64,000 nucleotides of DNA from Shouchella sp047238345 (lineage in GTDB: Bacteria; Bacillota; Bacilli; Bacillales; Bacillaceae_D): NCBI RefSeq assembly GCF_047238345.1, contig NZ_JBDFMQ010000001.1, forward strand, positions 3,224,001 through 3,288,000, given 5' to 3'. The notes beneath the pieces are model-generated. The model did not search any database. It saw only the letters and a list, made by a program, of their open reading frames with translations, and had not been told where the DNA came from. Positions within the stretch are counted from its first letter, which is position 1; each line of letters starts with the position of its first letter. Both the position numbers and the translations under genes were made by a program. Of this stretch, positions 41,654-50,407 are shown piece by piece.

Positions 41654-42481
41654 TTAATAGAAAGAATATTTTAACGATAAACTCAAACGTTCTTTCCCTA
41701 TAGGAAACTCAATCATATAGGCTTGAAAGAACACGTCAAACCCAAGTGTTTCATAAAGACGAACGGCTGCTTTATTATGAGCAAGTACCGACAAATACAC
41801 GTTTGGCGAGCAATGTAATCCAATTCGAACTAACTCACTCGTCACAGCTTTTGCGTACCCTTTTCCACGGTTTGATGGACATGTCATAATGTTTCCAAGC
41901 TCCACAAGTTGTTTGTCAAAGAAATGAAACCCACCAACAGAGACAAACTCCCCCTCTTGCTTGATCGCACAAAACGGATTTGTTTCTAGTTCCGCAGCAA
42001 GAAAATAATTCATTCCATTCTTTTTGATAAATGTTGCACAGGCATCATAGTCAATTTCTTTAACTCGCTCAATGTCTGTCGCCGAAATGAGCTTTGATTT
42101 ATCTACGTGCCTCATTGTGATGAAATCAATTGGCTGACCCGTTAATTCAAGCTGTTGCCCAAGCAACTCCTTATCTTTCCCTGTTAGAATGGTACCGCCA
42201 ATTTCACCAGGATTAAGATCTAGGTCAACTGTTGCAAACGCTAGTAAGGAACGAAAATCTACTACATCTCTATTAATCGGTAAGAAAGAAAACGCAGGAA
42301 AAGGTAGTTGATCTGTATAAGCAAGTACCCCTATTAGCTCTTCGTCCTCATATTGACCATAGAATGTTGCTTCCTTTTTGCGGACGGTCACATACATGTA
42401 AAACAAGAAGTTCTCCTCTTTTTTAACCTTTTTTGCCACATCATCAATTACATCTAAATTAAGCTTTCGATTAACGGACAC
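41654..42481 (-). CDS. GNAT family N-acetyltransferase (two-domain)
   Basis: 275 aa. The C-terminal part (about 150-265) is a GNAT fold with acetyl-CoA loop NIMTCPSNRGKGYAKAV and SVLAHNKAAVRLYETLGFDV. The N-terminal 145 residues look like a degenerate second acetyltransferase domain. Start is GTG with AAAAGGTGG upstream. Substrate unknown. Confidence 0.8.
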   Translation of the reverse strand: MSVNRKLNLDVIDDVAKKVKKEENFLFYMYVTVRKKEATFYGQYEDEELIGVLAYTDQLPFPAFSFLPINRDVVDFRSLLAFATVDLDLNPGEIGGTILTGKDKELLGQQLELTGQPIDFITMRHVDKSKLISATDIERVKEIDYDACATFIKKNGMNYFLAAELETNPFCAIKQEGEFVSVGGFHFFDKQLVELGNIMTCPSNRGKGYAKAVTSELVRIGLHCSPNVYLSVLAHNKAAVRLYETLGFDVFFQAYMIEFPIGKERLSLSLKYSFY

Positions 42482-42524
42482 TGCTTATCCCACCTTTTCA
42501 TCCTTTCGTTCTACTATAACGAAA

Positions 42525-42552
42525 AACACCCTATACGTGTAGCAAGGGTGTT
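42525..42552 (-). terminator. Terminator of the phnDCE-ppx operon
   Basis: Minus-strand AACACCCT / AGGGTGTT with TTTTT behind; the last codons and stop of the Ppx/GppA gene lie in the hairpin. Confidence 0.85.
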
Positions 42553-43430
42553 GATCTTTTGTGACTAGCGTTTAATGCCGCGATTAATCCCTCTGTAATG
42601 GTTAAGCGATGAAACGTTATTTCAGAAACCGGAAAGACATCAATGACTGCGAGCAACGGAAGCAGTCCACCTTTAAACGAGGCAATGCGATGCTTTGGAA
42701 TCCACTTTAGCTGCACAAACTCTTCTTCGGCTTTTTCGAGAAGCTCATAGAGCTGCTGTTTAAGCACATCCGTCGAAAATGAGTCGGTTTGCACGTGCTC
42801 TTTTAAAAAATGATGAGCGCCACCAATCGTAATAAGGGAACGCATGGGCGCAGTATGGAAAACTTGATCCTTTGCAAGATGTTCTTTTAGCTGTCCGACA
42901 AACTGACGCCAGTCGGCTGTTTCTGCACAGAAAAAATCATTGCTTAACGTCAGCGCTCCAAAAGGGTAGCTTTGAAAGTAGGTTGCGCTCGATTTTGATA
43001 CCATTGTTAACTCCGTACTTGCGCCACCAGTATCTAGCACGATCCCTGTTTCGAGACAAACCCGCTCCTTTAAGGCAAGGTATCCGAGCAAAGCTTCCAC
43101 TCGTCCAGACAAAATTTGAATACTAGAATGAATTTGGCTTTTAATTGCATGTAGCACATCCCCTTGATTCCTCGCCATTCGTAAAGCACCAGTTGCAAAC
43201 ACGAACGACCCACGACACACATAAGCTTCTTCAACCTTTTTAAACTGCTGGAGCGCCCATATGATTTTTTTTACTGCTTGCTCTTTTAAGATTCGATCTT
43301 TCGTTAAATGCTTGGCGAGATGAACTTGAGCCTTCTTTTTCGTCACAATACACCATAGCCCTTTATCTCGTTTGCAAATCGTACATTTCATAGAGTTGGA
43401 GCCGATCTCGATCATGGATACATAGTGCAT
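42531..43430 (-). CDS. Ppx/GppA family phosphatase
   Basis: 299 aa, the length of the short (two-subdomain) members. Phosphate-binding motif 1 SMIEIGSNSMKCTICK is at the N-terminus, FVFATGALRMARNQ in the middle, and motif 2 VLDTGGASTELTMV at about 132-145. Enzymes of this family split polyphosphate or pppGpp. It is the fourth gene of an operon with a phosphonate-type ABC importer, 17 bases after phnE, with GAGGAGGAG upstream. A link between imported phosphorus compounds and polyphosphate or (p)ppGpp is suggested by context only. Confidence 0.85.
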   Translation of the reverse strand: MHYVSMIEIGSNSMKCTICKRDKGLWCIVTKKKAQVHLAKHLTKDRILKEQAVKKIIWALQQFKKVEEAYVCRGSFVFATGALRMARNQGDVLHAIKSQIHSSIQILSGRVEALLGYLALKERVCLETGIVLDTGGASTELTMVSKSSATYFQSYPFGALTLSNDFFCAETADWRQFVGQLKEHLAKDQVFHTAPMRSLITIGGAHHFLKEHVQTDSFSTDVLKQQLYELLEKAEEEFVQLKWIPKHRIASFKGGLLPLLAVIDVFPVSEITFHRLTITEGLIAALNASHKRSTPLLHV

Positions 43431-43447
43431 AAAATGCTCCTCCTCTA

Positions 43448-44245
43448 CTAAATTAGTCGCTTGCGAATGCGTTGCGAGACTTGCTCAACTACTATGACAA
43501 CGACCAGGATCAAGATGATAATCATCAACGCTTCATCAAACCGTCTGAGCGTCATCGACGTGGACAGCTCTACACCAATCCCGCCAGCACCTACTAGACC
43601 AAGGATTACAGCGGAGCGAACTGCCTTCTCTACACTAAAAAGACTTGTGCCAACAAAAGAAGCAAACCCAATTGGTAGAATCGATCCTGACATGACACCT
43701 AGCTTCGAGCCACCTGTTGATTCGAGCGCTTCAGAAGGACCCTTTTCAATTTCTTCAATTCGCTCCGAGAAAAACCGTGCGCAGAAACCGATTGTATCAA
43801 CGGTAATGGTCAATATCCCTGCTAACGGACCAAGACCAATCGAAATCACAAAGATTAAGGCCCAAACTAAGTCTGGTATCGTACGCAACACAGATACAAT
43901 CCCTTTTGTTGCATAACCAACAACCGGATGAATCGTTGTGTTCCTAGATGCTAAGAGGGCAACAGGCAAACTGATGATAACACCAAAAACCGTGCCGACT
44001 AAGGCAATTTGAAACGTCTCATACATCGCCGCAGATATAGAAGAAAACCGTGATGGATCAGGCGGAAAAGCCGTTGAGATAAAATGAATCATGTTGACAA
44101 AGCCCGTACTTAAACGATCAATGGAAACACCACCGTGCTGAATGCCCATTATAAATAATGTTAAAAATACCAGCCACCCCAACCAAGTAAGAAGAGAAGG
44201 ACGCTTAAAGCGAGGAGGCATATGGCTGTTGGTCATCTCGCTCAT
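43448..44245 (-). CDS. phnE: Phosphonate-type ABC transporter permease PhnE
   Basis: 265 aa with six predicted membrane segments. The permease loop (RTIPDLVWALIFVISIGLGP and STGGSKLGVMSGSILPIGFA) is typical of PhnE. Its start overlaps the stop of phnC by four bases. It forms the membrane channel for phosphonate, phosphite or similar compounds. Confidence 0.9.
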   Translation of the reverse strand: MSEMTNSHMPPRFKRPSLLTWLGWLVFLTLFIMGIQHGGVSIDRLSTGFVNMIHFISTAFPPDPSRFSSISAAMYETFQIALVGTVFGVIISLPVALLASRNTTIHPVVGYATKGIVSVLRTIPDLVWALIFVISIGLGPLAGILTITVDTIGFCARFFSERIEEIEKGPSEALESTGGSKLGVMSGSILPIGFASFVGTSLFSVEKAVRSAVILGLVGAGGIGVELSTSMTLRRFDEALMIIILILVVVIVVEQVSQRIRKRLI

Positions 44246-45012
44246 GATACCTCTTCCTCCTTCTCCTCAACGTCATAGAGCCATGAGAGTTGGCGTTGAT
44301 CCATTTTCTGGACCGAAGCATCTAACACTTTCTTTCCATTTTTCAACGCAATAATTCGGTCACCAAACTCTAGTGCAGCCTCAAGCTGGTGAAGAATACA
44401 AATCATCGTCATTCCTTTTTTTGAGGCAATCTTCGTAAGCAGACCCATGATTTCTTTTCCTGCTTTTGGGTCAAGGCTTGCGATCGGTTCATCGGCAAGT
44501 ATGATTGAAGGTCGCTGCATCAACATTCTTGCGATTGCAACTCGTTGTTTCTGACCGCCAGATAAAGCATCTGCTCGACGACCGGCTAAAGAAGCAAGTC
44601 CAACTTGTTCTAAGCAATCCATCGCTTCTTCCCTTAAAGAGTTTGCGGCAAACGGAGCTAGAACGTGAATAAACGTTGTTGTTCGCCCCATCGCACCAAA
44701 TAAAACATTTTGTAAGACCGAGACGTTGTACACAAGATTAAAATGTTGAAAAACAATTCCCATTTGCTTTCTGTACCCTCGTACCGTTTTTTTGCTCAAC
44801 GTTGGCAAGTCTGCACCGTTCACATACACATGTCCTTGAGTTGGTTTTTCAAATTGACTTACGCAGCGGAATAACGTCGATTTTCCCGATCCATTATGGC
44901 CAAGAAGGACAACTTTTTCTCCTTGTTGGACGTTAAAATCAACAGACTTTAGGGCAGTCACACCGTTATCATACGTTTTTGTTAGACCCCTCACCTCAAT
45001 CATCGCACTCAT
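44242..45012 (-). CDS. phnC: Phosphonate-type ABC transporter ATPase PhnC
   Basis: 256 aa. Walker A GHNGSGKST (about 38-46), signature ALSGGQKQRVAIARML, Walker B IILADEPIASLD, switch His in CILHQLEAAL. Layout and length match PhnC. Overlaps phnD by one base and phnE by four, so the three are translated together. Confidence 0.92.
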   Translation of the reverse strand: MSAMIEVRGLTKTYDNGVTALKSVDFNVQQGEKVVLLGHNGSGKSTLFRCVSQFEKPTQGHVYVNGADLPTLSKKTVRGYRKQMGIVFQHFNLVYNVSVLQNVLFGAMGRTTTFIHVLAPFAANSLREEAMDCLEQVGLASLAGRRADALSGGQKQRVAIARMLMQRPSIILADEPIASLDPKAGKEIMGLLTKIASKKGMTMICILHQLEAALEFGDRIIALKNGKKVLDASVQKMDQRQLSWLYDVEEKEEEVS

Positions 45013-45908
45013 TAGTCAAGCTCCATTCCAAGAACGCGGTACGCTTCACGCATAGAATCATAGTCGCTGTCCTCCGCGTCAACAAACTGACCTTCCATGT
45101 ATTTATCATTCTCACCCGTCTCAAGAATGCTTGATAGGATAACATCTTGATTTTCAAGAATGGCTGCTGTTAATTCTTCCACGAAAGCATCATCTAGCGC
45201 CGGGGAAGCAACAAACACATCATTCGGAAGAGGCTCTCCTTCAGCAAGTAAGCGATATTTCCCTTCTCCATCCTCTTCTACCATCTGTTGATAATCTTTT
45301 ATTCCAGTTGCTAAAACATCCACATCGTGATTCTTAAACGCTTCAATTCGTGCACCATCTAGAAGTTGAATCGACACATCTTGATCAAGATCAAATCCAG
45401 CTTCGATTAAGATTTGACTAGGCCCGATGTGACCACTTGTTGAACCTGCATCTTTCATCGCAATCGAAGCACCTTTTATATCATCTAGCGTTTCGTACTC
45501 ACTATCCTCATGGACAATAATCGCCGCGTGATAATCAGCTCGTTCAATTCCAACAATTGGCTCTGCATCAGGAACAACCGATTTAATTTGTGCATATTCC
45601 GACGGACCTGCAAGCAAGACATCCACTTGATCATACTCTAGTGCCGTTGCGCCAATGATACGGTCATTCACCGCAAAAAATTCTATTTCGAGATCAAGCA
45701 CCTCTTCAAGCGCATCTTTAAAAGGACCAAACTCACGCTGTAATTCTTCAAGACCTTCCAAACCCGTATCCGCAAATCGTAATGTCTCCGGCCAATCTTG
45801 CTTTTCATCCGTTTCGTTCTCATTTTCTTCAGCCGTTACCTCACTTGCAGCTTCTCCACACCCGACTAACAAAAACGACAAACCCGCCAAAAGGAAATAC
45901 TTTTTCAT
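45012..45908 (-). CDS. phnD: Phosphonate/phosphite-type substrate-binding lipoprotein PhnD
   Basis: 298 aa. Lipoprotein signal FLLAGLSFLLVGCG (Cys about 18). The binding domain shows the PhnD/PtxB features QVDVLLAGPSEYAQI, ASIAMKDAGSTSGHIGPSQI and DVLATG. It captures the substrate outside the membrane. No C-P lyase, phosphonatase or phosphite dehydrogenase gene is near, so the substrate could be phosphonate, phosphite or hypophosphite. The ATG at 45908 has GGGAG eight bases upstream; GTG 45917 is an alternative. Confidence 0.9.
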   Translation of the reverse strand: MKKYFLLAGLSFLLVGCGEAASEVTAEENENETDEKQDWPETLRFADTGLEGLEELQREFGPFKDALEEVLDLEIEFFAVNDRIIGATALEYDQVDVLLAGPSEYAQIKSVVPDAEPIVGIERADYHAAIIVHEDSEYETLDDIKGASIAMKDAGSTSGHIGPSQILIEAGFDLDQDVSIQLLDGARIEAFKNHDVDVLATGIKDYQQMVEEDGEGKYRLLAEGEPLPNDVFVASPALDDAFVEELTAAILENQDVILSSILETGENDKYMEGQFVDAEDSDYDSMREAYRVLGMELD

Positions 45909-45998
45909 CCCACTCACTCCCTATGTATGTTGTTAGCTCTAACGATACAGGGAAAATATGAAGCGACTATGAGGCTGAGATTAAATAATCATAAAATT

Positions 45999-46024
45999 TG
46001 TAAAAATAATGTATCGTTTGTAAA
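45999..46024 (-). promoter_or_regulatory. Possible PhoP box before phnD
   Basis: On the minus strand TTTACA, GATACA and TTTACA occur with steps of 9 and 11 bases, resembling the direct repeats (TT[A/T]ACA, about 11 apart) bound by PhoP of B. subtilis. No convincing -10 at the right distance was seen, so this is tentative. Confidence 0.3.
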
Positions 46025-46168
46025 TGGAGTTATCGTTTTTAATTAATAACTTTCTTGCATCGATCTTATGCAAAAGAGTCATTAGAGCGTAGTTGACGGA
46101 AGGCGTATGATTAAAGAGAACACAATTGTCTTAGTTACTAGTAAATTCAATCCGCAGGAGCAGATCAA

Positions 46169-47365
46169 ATGACAGACATACATCGTGGTACAACAGCATT
46201 TAAGAAGATCAATGCTGCTCTTTTTATTGGGGGCTTTTGTACATTCGCCATTCTTTGGGGCATGCAATCACTACTTCCAGAAATTGCAGAAGAATTTAGC
46301 GTAAGCCCTGCCTTATCAAGCCTCGTTCAATCTTCAACAACGCTATCTCTTGCCATTACGTTGCTGATCATTGGCGCATTTGCACATAAATTTGACCAAA
46401 AACATTTAATGACGACTTCTCTTGTTGTTTCATCGATTCTCGTGATTTTCTCTGGCTTTTTATCCAGTTTCGGATTGTTAATCTCTTTCCGAATCTTACA
46501 AGGTATTACATTAGCTGGTATTCCTGCTGTGGCAATGGCTTATTTAGCAAATGCCATTGAAGGCAAGAGTCTCGGATTTGCAATGGGGCTTTACATTAGC
46601 GGTAGCTCCATAGGAGGCATGACTGGAAGGATTGTTAGTGGATTTTTAACGGATTACTTTAGTTGGAATGTAGCTGTAATGGGTGTCGGCCTTATAAGTT
46701 TGCTGGCTACTGCATTATTTTGGTACCTGCTGCCTAGAGTTGAAAAGAAAATTGCACCTGCTCAAAAACAAACTGGCATGATTCGCTCCTTTCTCTCTTC
46801 TTTCAAAGTGCCTGGTTTACCTTATCTATTTTTAAATGGGTTCTTGCTCAGCGCTGGGTTTGTCTCATTATATAACTACATTGGCTTTGTCCTAATGGAT
46901 TCGCCCTATTATTTAAGTCAAACATTAGTCGGCTTTATCTTCGTCGTCTATCTAGTTGGAACCTTTAGCTCAACGTGGATGGGCATGCTTTCCGATAAGT
47001 ACGGAAAAGGAAGAATCCTCAAGCTTTCCATCAGTATTTTATTTATCGGCGGTGCGCTTACTCTTCATCCAAATTTATGGTTAATCGTCCTTGGCATTGC
47101 GATCTTTACGTTTGGATTCTTCGGGGCTCATTCCATTTGTAGTAGCTGGGTCAGCAACTATGGAAACGAGAATAATACACAATCTACCTCTATTTACCTA
47201 TTCGCCTACTATTTTGGCGGTAGTGTGGTGGGCACGCTGTCAGGAACCCTTTTTTACGCAGTCGGCTGGTCGGGCATCGTTGCCATGATTGCCGCGTTAG
47301 CCGTCTTGTCCTTCCTCTCCGCTTTTCGCGTTACAATCATAAAAAAGCACCAGCAACCGGCTTAA
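46169..47365 (+). CDS. MFS transporter (YnfM-like)
   Basis: 398 aa, twelve predicted membrane segments. The segment FRILQGITLAGIPAVAMAYL and the conserved GMLSDKYGKGRIL loop place it in the drug:H+ antiporter-like group that includes E. coli YnfM. Ribosome binding site AGGAG. The substrate is unknown. Its terminator overlaps the stop codon. Confidence 0.85.
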   Translation: MTDIHRGTTAFKKINAALFIGGFCTFAILWGMQSLLPEIAEEFSVSPALSSLVQSSTTLSLAITLLIIGAFAHKFDQKHLMTTSLVVSSILVIFSGFLSSFGLLISFRILQGITLAGIPAVAMAYLANAIEGKSLGFAMGLYISGSSIGGMTGRIVSGFLTDYFSWNVAVMGVGLISLLATALFWYLLPRVEKKIAPAQKQTGMIRSFLSSFKVPGLPYLFLNGFLLSAGFVSLYNYIGFVLMDSPYYLSQTLVGFIFVVYLVGTFSSTWMGMLSDKYGKGRILKLSISILFIGGALTLHPNLWLIVLGIAIFTFGFFGAHSICSSWVSNYGNENNTQSTSIYLFAYYFGGSVVGTLSGTLFYAVGWSGIVAMIAALAVLSFLSAFRVTIIKKHQQPA

Positions 47366-47396
47366 GATAAAGGCCGATTGTTGGTGTTTTTATTTT
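47341..47396. terminator. Shared terminator of the MFS and SDR genes
   Basis: CACCAGCAACCGGC pairs imperfectly with GCCGATTGTTGGTG; A run before and T run after, between converging genes. The MFS stop codon is in the hairpin. Confidence 0.8.
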
Positions 47397-48268
47397 TGAA
47401 AAGGATAACGCACACCGGTTAACTGTTCCGAAACCTCCCAAAGTCTTTTCATCACATCTTCTTCAACGTACCCGTTCTTAGGTGTAACAATGATCGGATT
47501 TCCTTTTCGCTCTCCTTTTCCATCTGGACCAATAAATTCTCCGCCGATCAATGATTCCTCCATCGCCGCATAAATCGTTGGGAGGCTCCCCTTCTCAGCA
47601 GGCTGTGTGAAAAATTTCATGGCGGAACGAACGTACCAAGGTGTCTTACCTTTACCAAACTGGAACAAGTTCGTTGCGGAAAAACCCGGGTGAGCCACAG
47701 TACTAATCGTTTTATACTTATTTTCTTTTAAACGTCGATCGAGTTCCTTCGCAAATAGTAAGTTCGCCAATTTACTTTGTCCGTAAAATTTTTGTGCGCT
47801 ATACCCTTTCTTTCCATCTAGATTATCAAAGTTGATTTCACCAAATCGATAAGCAATGGAGCTTAAAGACACCACCCGCGCGCCCTCGCTTTTTTCTAAT
47901 AGAGGGAGAAGTTGTGCCGTTAATGCAAAATGACCAAGATGATTACTCGCAAACTGTAGTTCAAATCCATCTTCCGTAATTTCATGTGGCGGCATCATCA
48001 CCCCTGCGTTATTTACAAGGATATCAATTGCCACATCGTCTCGCAGCATTCCTTCACTAAACGCGTGCACACTCGATAGCTTAGATAGATCAAGCTCTCT
48101 TAGTTCAGCATGTCCGCTTGGATGAAGCTGCATTAATGCTTCTTTCGCAGACTTTCCTTTATCCAAATTTCTCACTGCCATCACGACACGGTAACCTTCA
48201 GCAAGAAAGTGCTTCGCTGTCTCATAACCAATGCCGCTGTTTGCACCGGTGATAACAATTGTCTTCAT
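47390..48268 (-). CDS. Short-chain dehydrogenase (retinol-dehydrogenase-like)
   Basis: 292 aa. TGANSGIG (about 7-14) with following VVMAVRNLDKG (Arg, NADP-type), NNAGVM (about 85-90), Ser and YGQSK (about 160-164). The long C-terminal region and HPGFSATNLF resemble the WW-domain oxidoreductase/retinol dehydrogenase subgroup. Start at ATG 48268, AAAGGGAG eleven bases upstream; a TTG two codons earlier is possible. A TetR gene is divergent. Confidence 0.82.
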   Translation of the reverse strand: MKTIVITGANSGIGYETAKHFLAEGYRVVMAVRNLDKGKSAKEALMQLHPSGHAELRELDLSKLSSVHAFSEGMLRDDVAIDILVNNAGVMMPPHEITEDGFELQFASNHLGHFALTAQLLPLLEKSEGARVVSLSSIAYRFGEINFDNLDGKKGYSAQKFYGQSKLANLLFAKELDRRLKENKYKTISTVAHPGFSATNLFQFGKGKTPWYVRSAMKFFTQPAEKGSLPTIYAAMEESLIGGEFIGPDGKGERKGNPIIVTPKNGYVEEDVMKRLWEVSEQLTGVRYPFQK

Positions 48269-48302
48269 ATTCAATCGAACTCCCTTTATGATAAAATAAA
48301 AT

Positions 48303-48401
48303 TGTGACAGTTGTAACATTATTGTGCAGTTATCGTACCAACTAGTCTACCATCAGTCAACGAACGAAAAGGAACTGTGACAAATCCATTTAGATGTAAC
48401 A
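48303..48401. promoter_or_regulatory. Repeated TGTNACA motifs between SDR and TetR genes
   Basis: TGTGACA and TGTAACA occur at 48303-48309 and 48312-48318, and again at 48376-48382 and 48395-48401. Each TGTNACA is a small palindrome. They flank the divergent promoters and are candidates for the TetR binding sites. Confidence 0.45.
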
Positions 48402-48418
48402 GAAAGGACGAGTTTAAG

Positions 48419-48940
48419 ATGCTCCAAAACCGTAATCGCACATATAAAAAAACACGCTATGCCCTCATACAAGCGCTTTTAACATTAATGGACAAACACG
48501 CCTATAAAGAAATTACCGTTAGCGAAATTGTGGATGAAGCAGTCGTTTCGAGACAATCGTTTTACCGCCACTTTGACGGAAAAGAAGACGTCATTCAAAG
48601 TTATTTTGACGAGCTGTGCGAGCAATTTCTCTCATTGATCAATGAAAAAAAGGACATGCACATACATGATGTCCTCTTAGCATATTTTCAGTTTTGGGCA
48701 GACCATCGCCTACTTGTGTTAACCCTTTATAAACATGGTGACCGTACCATTGTAGACATTAGCCATTATTTAAAAGCATTGGCCGATCTGATGTTCCAGC
48801 ATAAGACCATGTCTTCTTATGAGCAGCAATTTATCGTCGGCGGCATTTTTTCCGTAAAGCTTCACTGGATTCAAGAAGGGATGTCCCTTTCTCCTGAAGA
48901 ACTAACAAGCCACATCATCAAGTCGATCCCTTCCAATTAA
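48419..48940 (+). CDS. TetR/AcrR family regulator
   Basis: 173 aa. N-terminal helix-turn-helix: KKTRYALIQALLTLMDKHAY, then EITVSEIVDEAVVSRQSFYR and HFDGKEDVI. The C-terminal domain is helical and short, as in the DhaS-like regulators. Divergent to the SDR gene, so it probably controls it. The ATG at 48419 follows GAAAGGACGAG; the frame is open further upstream without a ribosome binding site. Confidence 0.82.
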   Translation: MLQNRNRTYKKTRYALIQALLTLMDKHAYKEITVSEIVDEAVVSRQSFYRHFDGKEDVIQSYFDELCEQFLSLINEKKDMHIHDVLLAYFQFWADHRLLVLTLYKHGDRTIVDISHYLKALADLMFQHKTMSSYEQQFIVGGIFSVKLHWIQEGMSLSPEELTSHIIKSIPSN

Positions 48941-49332
48941 GACGTTCTCGGAATGACGAAACAATTGTCCACATGGTCAAACCCAATTTTCGGATAGTAT
49001 GTCATCGCTTCTTCTGATGCTCGTAAGATTAGTGCAGTCTTTTCACCAATCTCTTCTTTCGTTTTTTCGATTAACTTCCGGCCAATTCCCTGGGCTTGAT
49101 AGTCTCGATCAACAGCTAAATCAGATAAATAACAGCAATAACTAAAATCCGTTAAGCCTCTCGCCACTCCAACTAATCGATCTTCATCCCAAGCCGTCAC
49201 TAGCAAATTGCCGTGCTGAAGCATCGTCTCCAATCTTTGTAAATCTTCGGTTGGACGATTAATCGCTGACGCTTTAAAAACCTCCGCAAGTTGCTTCGGC
49301 GTAATGGCCTGTCCAGTTTTCAATGTAATCAT
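48937..49332 (-). CDS. GNAT family N-acetyltransferase
   Basis: 131 aa. Acetyl-CoA loop in LSDLAVDRDYQAQGIGRKLI (about 73-92) and the C-terminal ILRASEEAMTYYPKIGFDHV. Its start overlaps the stop of the glycolipid-binding-like gene by four bases (ATGA), so it belongs to an operon starting with the FlaR kinase gene. Substrate unknown. Confidence 0.85.
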   Translation of the reverse strand: MITLKTGQAITPKQLAEVFKASAINRPTEDLQRLETMLQHGNLLVTAWDEDRLVGVARGLTDFSYCCYLSDLAVDRDYQAQGIGRKLIEKTKEEIGEKTALILRASEEAMTYYPKIGFDHVDNCFVIPRTS

Positions 49333-49916
49333 TGGTGGTCTTCCTCTCTTGTTTGGTGTGGATACACTTGGTTGAAATAAGTAGGATACGCTAATACAAA
49401 ACCTTGATCATCCACTGTAAACACGGTTTCAAACTGTCCGCTTTTATAATGGAACGTTTGTGTATCCTCTCTCTTATGGATCCTTTTGTAAGATTGCTTT
49501 ACTTTTTTATACGTTAAGTTCTCATGATCAATATAGACAACGTCAATTAAAGCTGGCTCTACCCGTTGTTCCCAATTCAATCGTTTAATTGGCAGTGAAT
49601 TTGTTAGTGGTGTACATGACAAATCGACATCAACGGCTTCAGTTAAATCAGGAATGTTTGTTCCATCTTTTAAAAACCATTTCCCTGCCTTATCCACTGT
49701 TAAAAATAATCCACCATCTTGTCCTTTTTTGCTCACTTCCAAATTTTCGACTTCCCAGTTCTGGTTCAAACGTAGCGTATACTCTATACAGGTTGGCGAA
49801 TGATTCTCAAGAGTCATCACTGTACTGCACACCTTTATCCCCGCTTCTCCCCTTTCAATATGAGCAATTTCTAGACCGGTGTACTCAATGTTTTTCCAAA
49901 CACGCTTCGTCTTCAT
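49329..49916 (-). CDS. Putative glycolipid-binding domain protein
   Basis: 195 aa from the ATG at 49916, just after the preceding GNAT stop; the ATG at 49925 is an alternative. The pattern VWKNIEYTGLEIAHIERGEA, IEYTLRLNQNWEVENLEVSK and ending VLAYPTYFNQVY matches the putative glycolipid-binding family (PF06475 type), a beta-barrel-like fold. The function in bacteria is not known. It sits between two acetyltransferases in the same operon. Confidence 0.7.
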   Translation of the reverse strand: MKTKRVWKNIEYTGLEIAHIERGEAGIKVCSTVMTLENHSPTCIEYTLRLNQNWEVENLEVSKKGQDGGLFLTVDKAGKWFLKDGTNIPDLTEAVDVDLSCTPLTNSLPIKRLNWEQRVEPALIDVVYIDHENLTYKKVKQSYKRIHKREDTQTFHYKSGQFETVFTVDDQGFVLAYPTYFNQVYPHQTREEDHQ

Positions 49917-49917
49917 A

Positions 49918-50388
49918 TTATTCATTCGCTTTCCCGGAAAGAAATTCAAGTGGTTCGGCACACCTTTGATAGCCATTGCGCTTGTAGAAAGGCACGGCTT
50001 CATCACTTGGCCAAACAATTGCAAATTCAAACTGATTGTCCTTGATCCACTGATGAATGGATTGAAGTAATTGGCTTCCAATTCCCTCATTTCGAACTTC
50101 AGGTGAGGTGTACACATTCGTCATAAAAAGGAACGGATGTGTCACTCTTCCTGGTCGCGGTACTTTATGTACAAGTTCAGTATAGGTATGGGAGACAATT
50201 CTCCCCTCCTTTTCTGCAACCCAGATAAACCAACGATTATTGGTTAAAGCATCTTTTAAAAACGTTGTACATTCCTCTTCAAACTCAAGAAATGATGCTT
50301 CGCCCTTTGCTGGGTCACCCTCAATTGTAAAATCCCAACGCATCGTTACAAGACGAGCAATATCTGCTTCTGTAGCAAGTCGTATCAT
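49918..50388 (-). CDS. GNAT family N-acetyltransferase
   Basis: 156 aa from MIRLATEADIARLVTMRWDF. Acetyl-CoA loop TNVYTSPEVRNEGIGSQLLQ (about 88-107), then AIVWPSDEAVPFYKRNGYQR. The frame is open back to 50484 within the kinase gene, but that part is not protein-like. The ribosome binding site is weak. It starts 19 bases after the kinase stop, so likely the second gene of the operon. Confidence 0.82.
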   Translation of the reverse strand: MIRLATEADIARLVTMRWDFTIEGDPAKGEASFLEFEEECTTFLKDALTNNRWFIWVAEKEGRIVSHTYTELVHKVPRPGRVTHPFLFMTNVYTSPEVRNEGIGSQLLQSIHQWIKDNQFEFAIVWPSDEAVPFYKRNGYQRCAEPLEFLSGKANE

Positions 50389-50407
50389 CGTTGCGTTCCA
50401 CGCCCCT

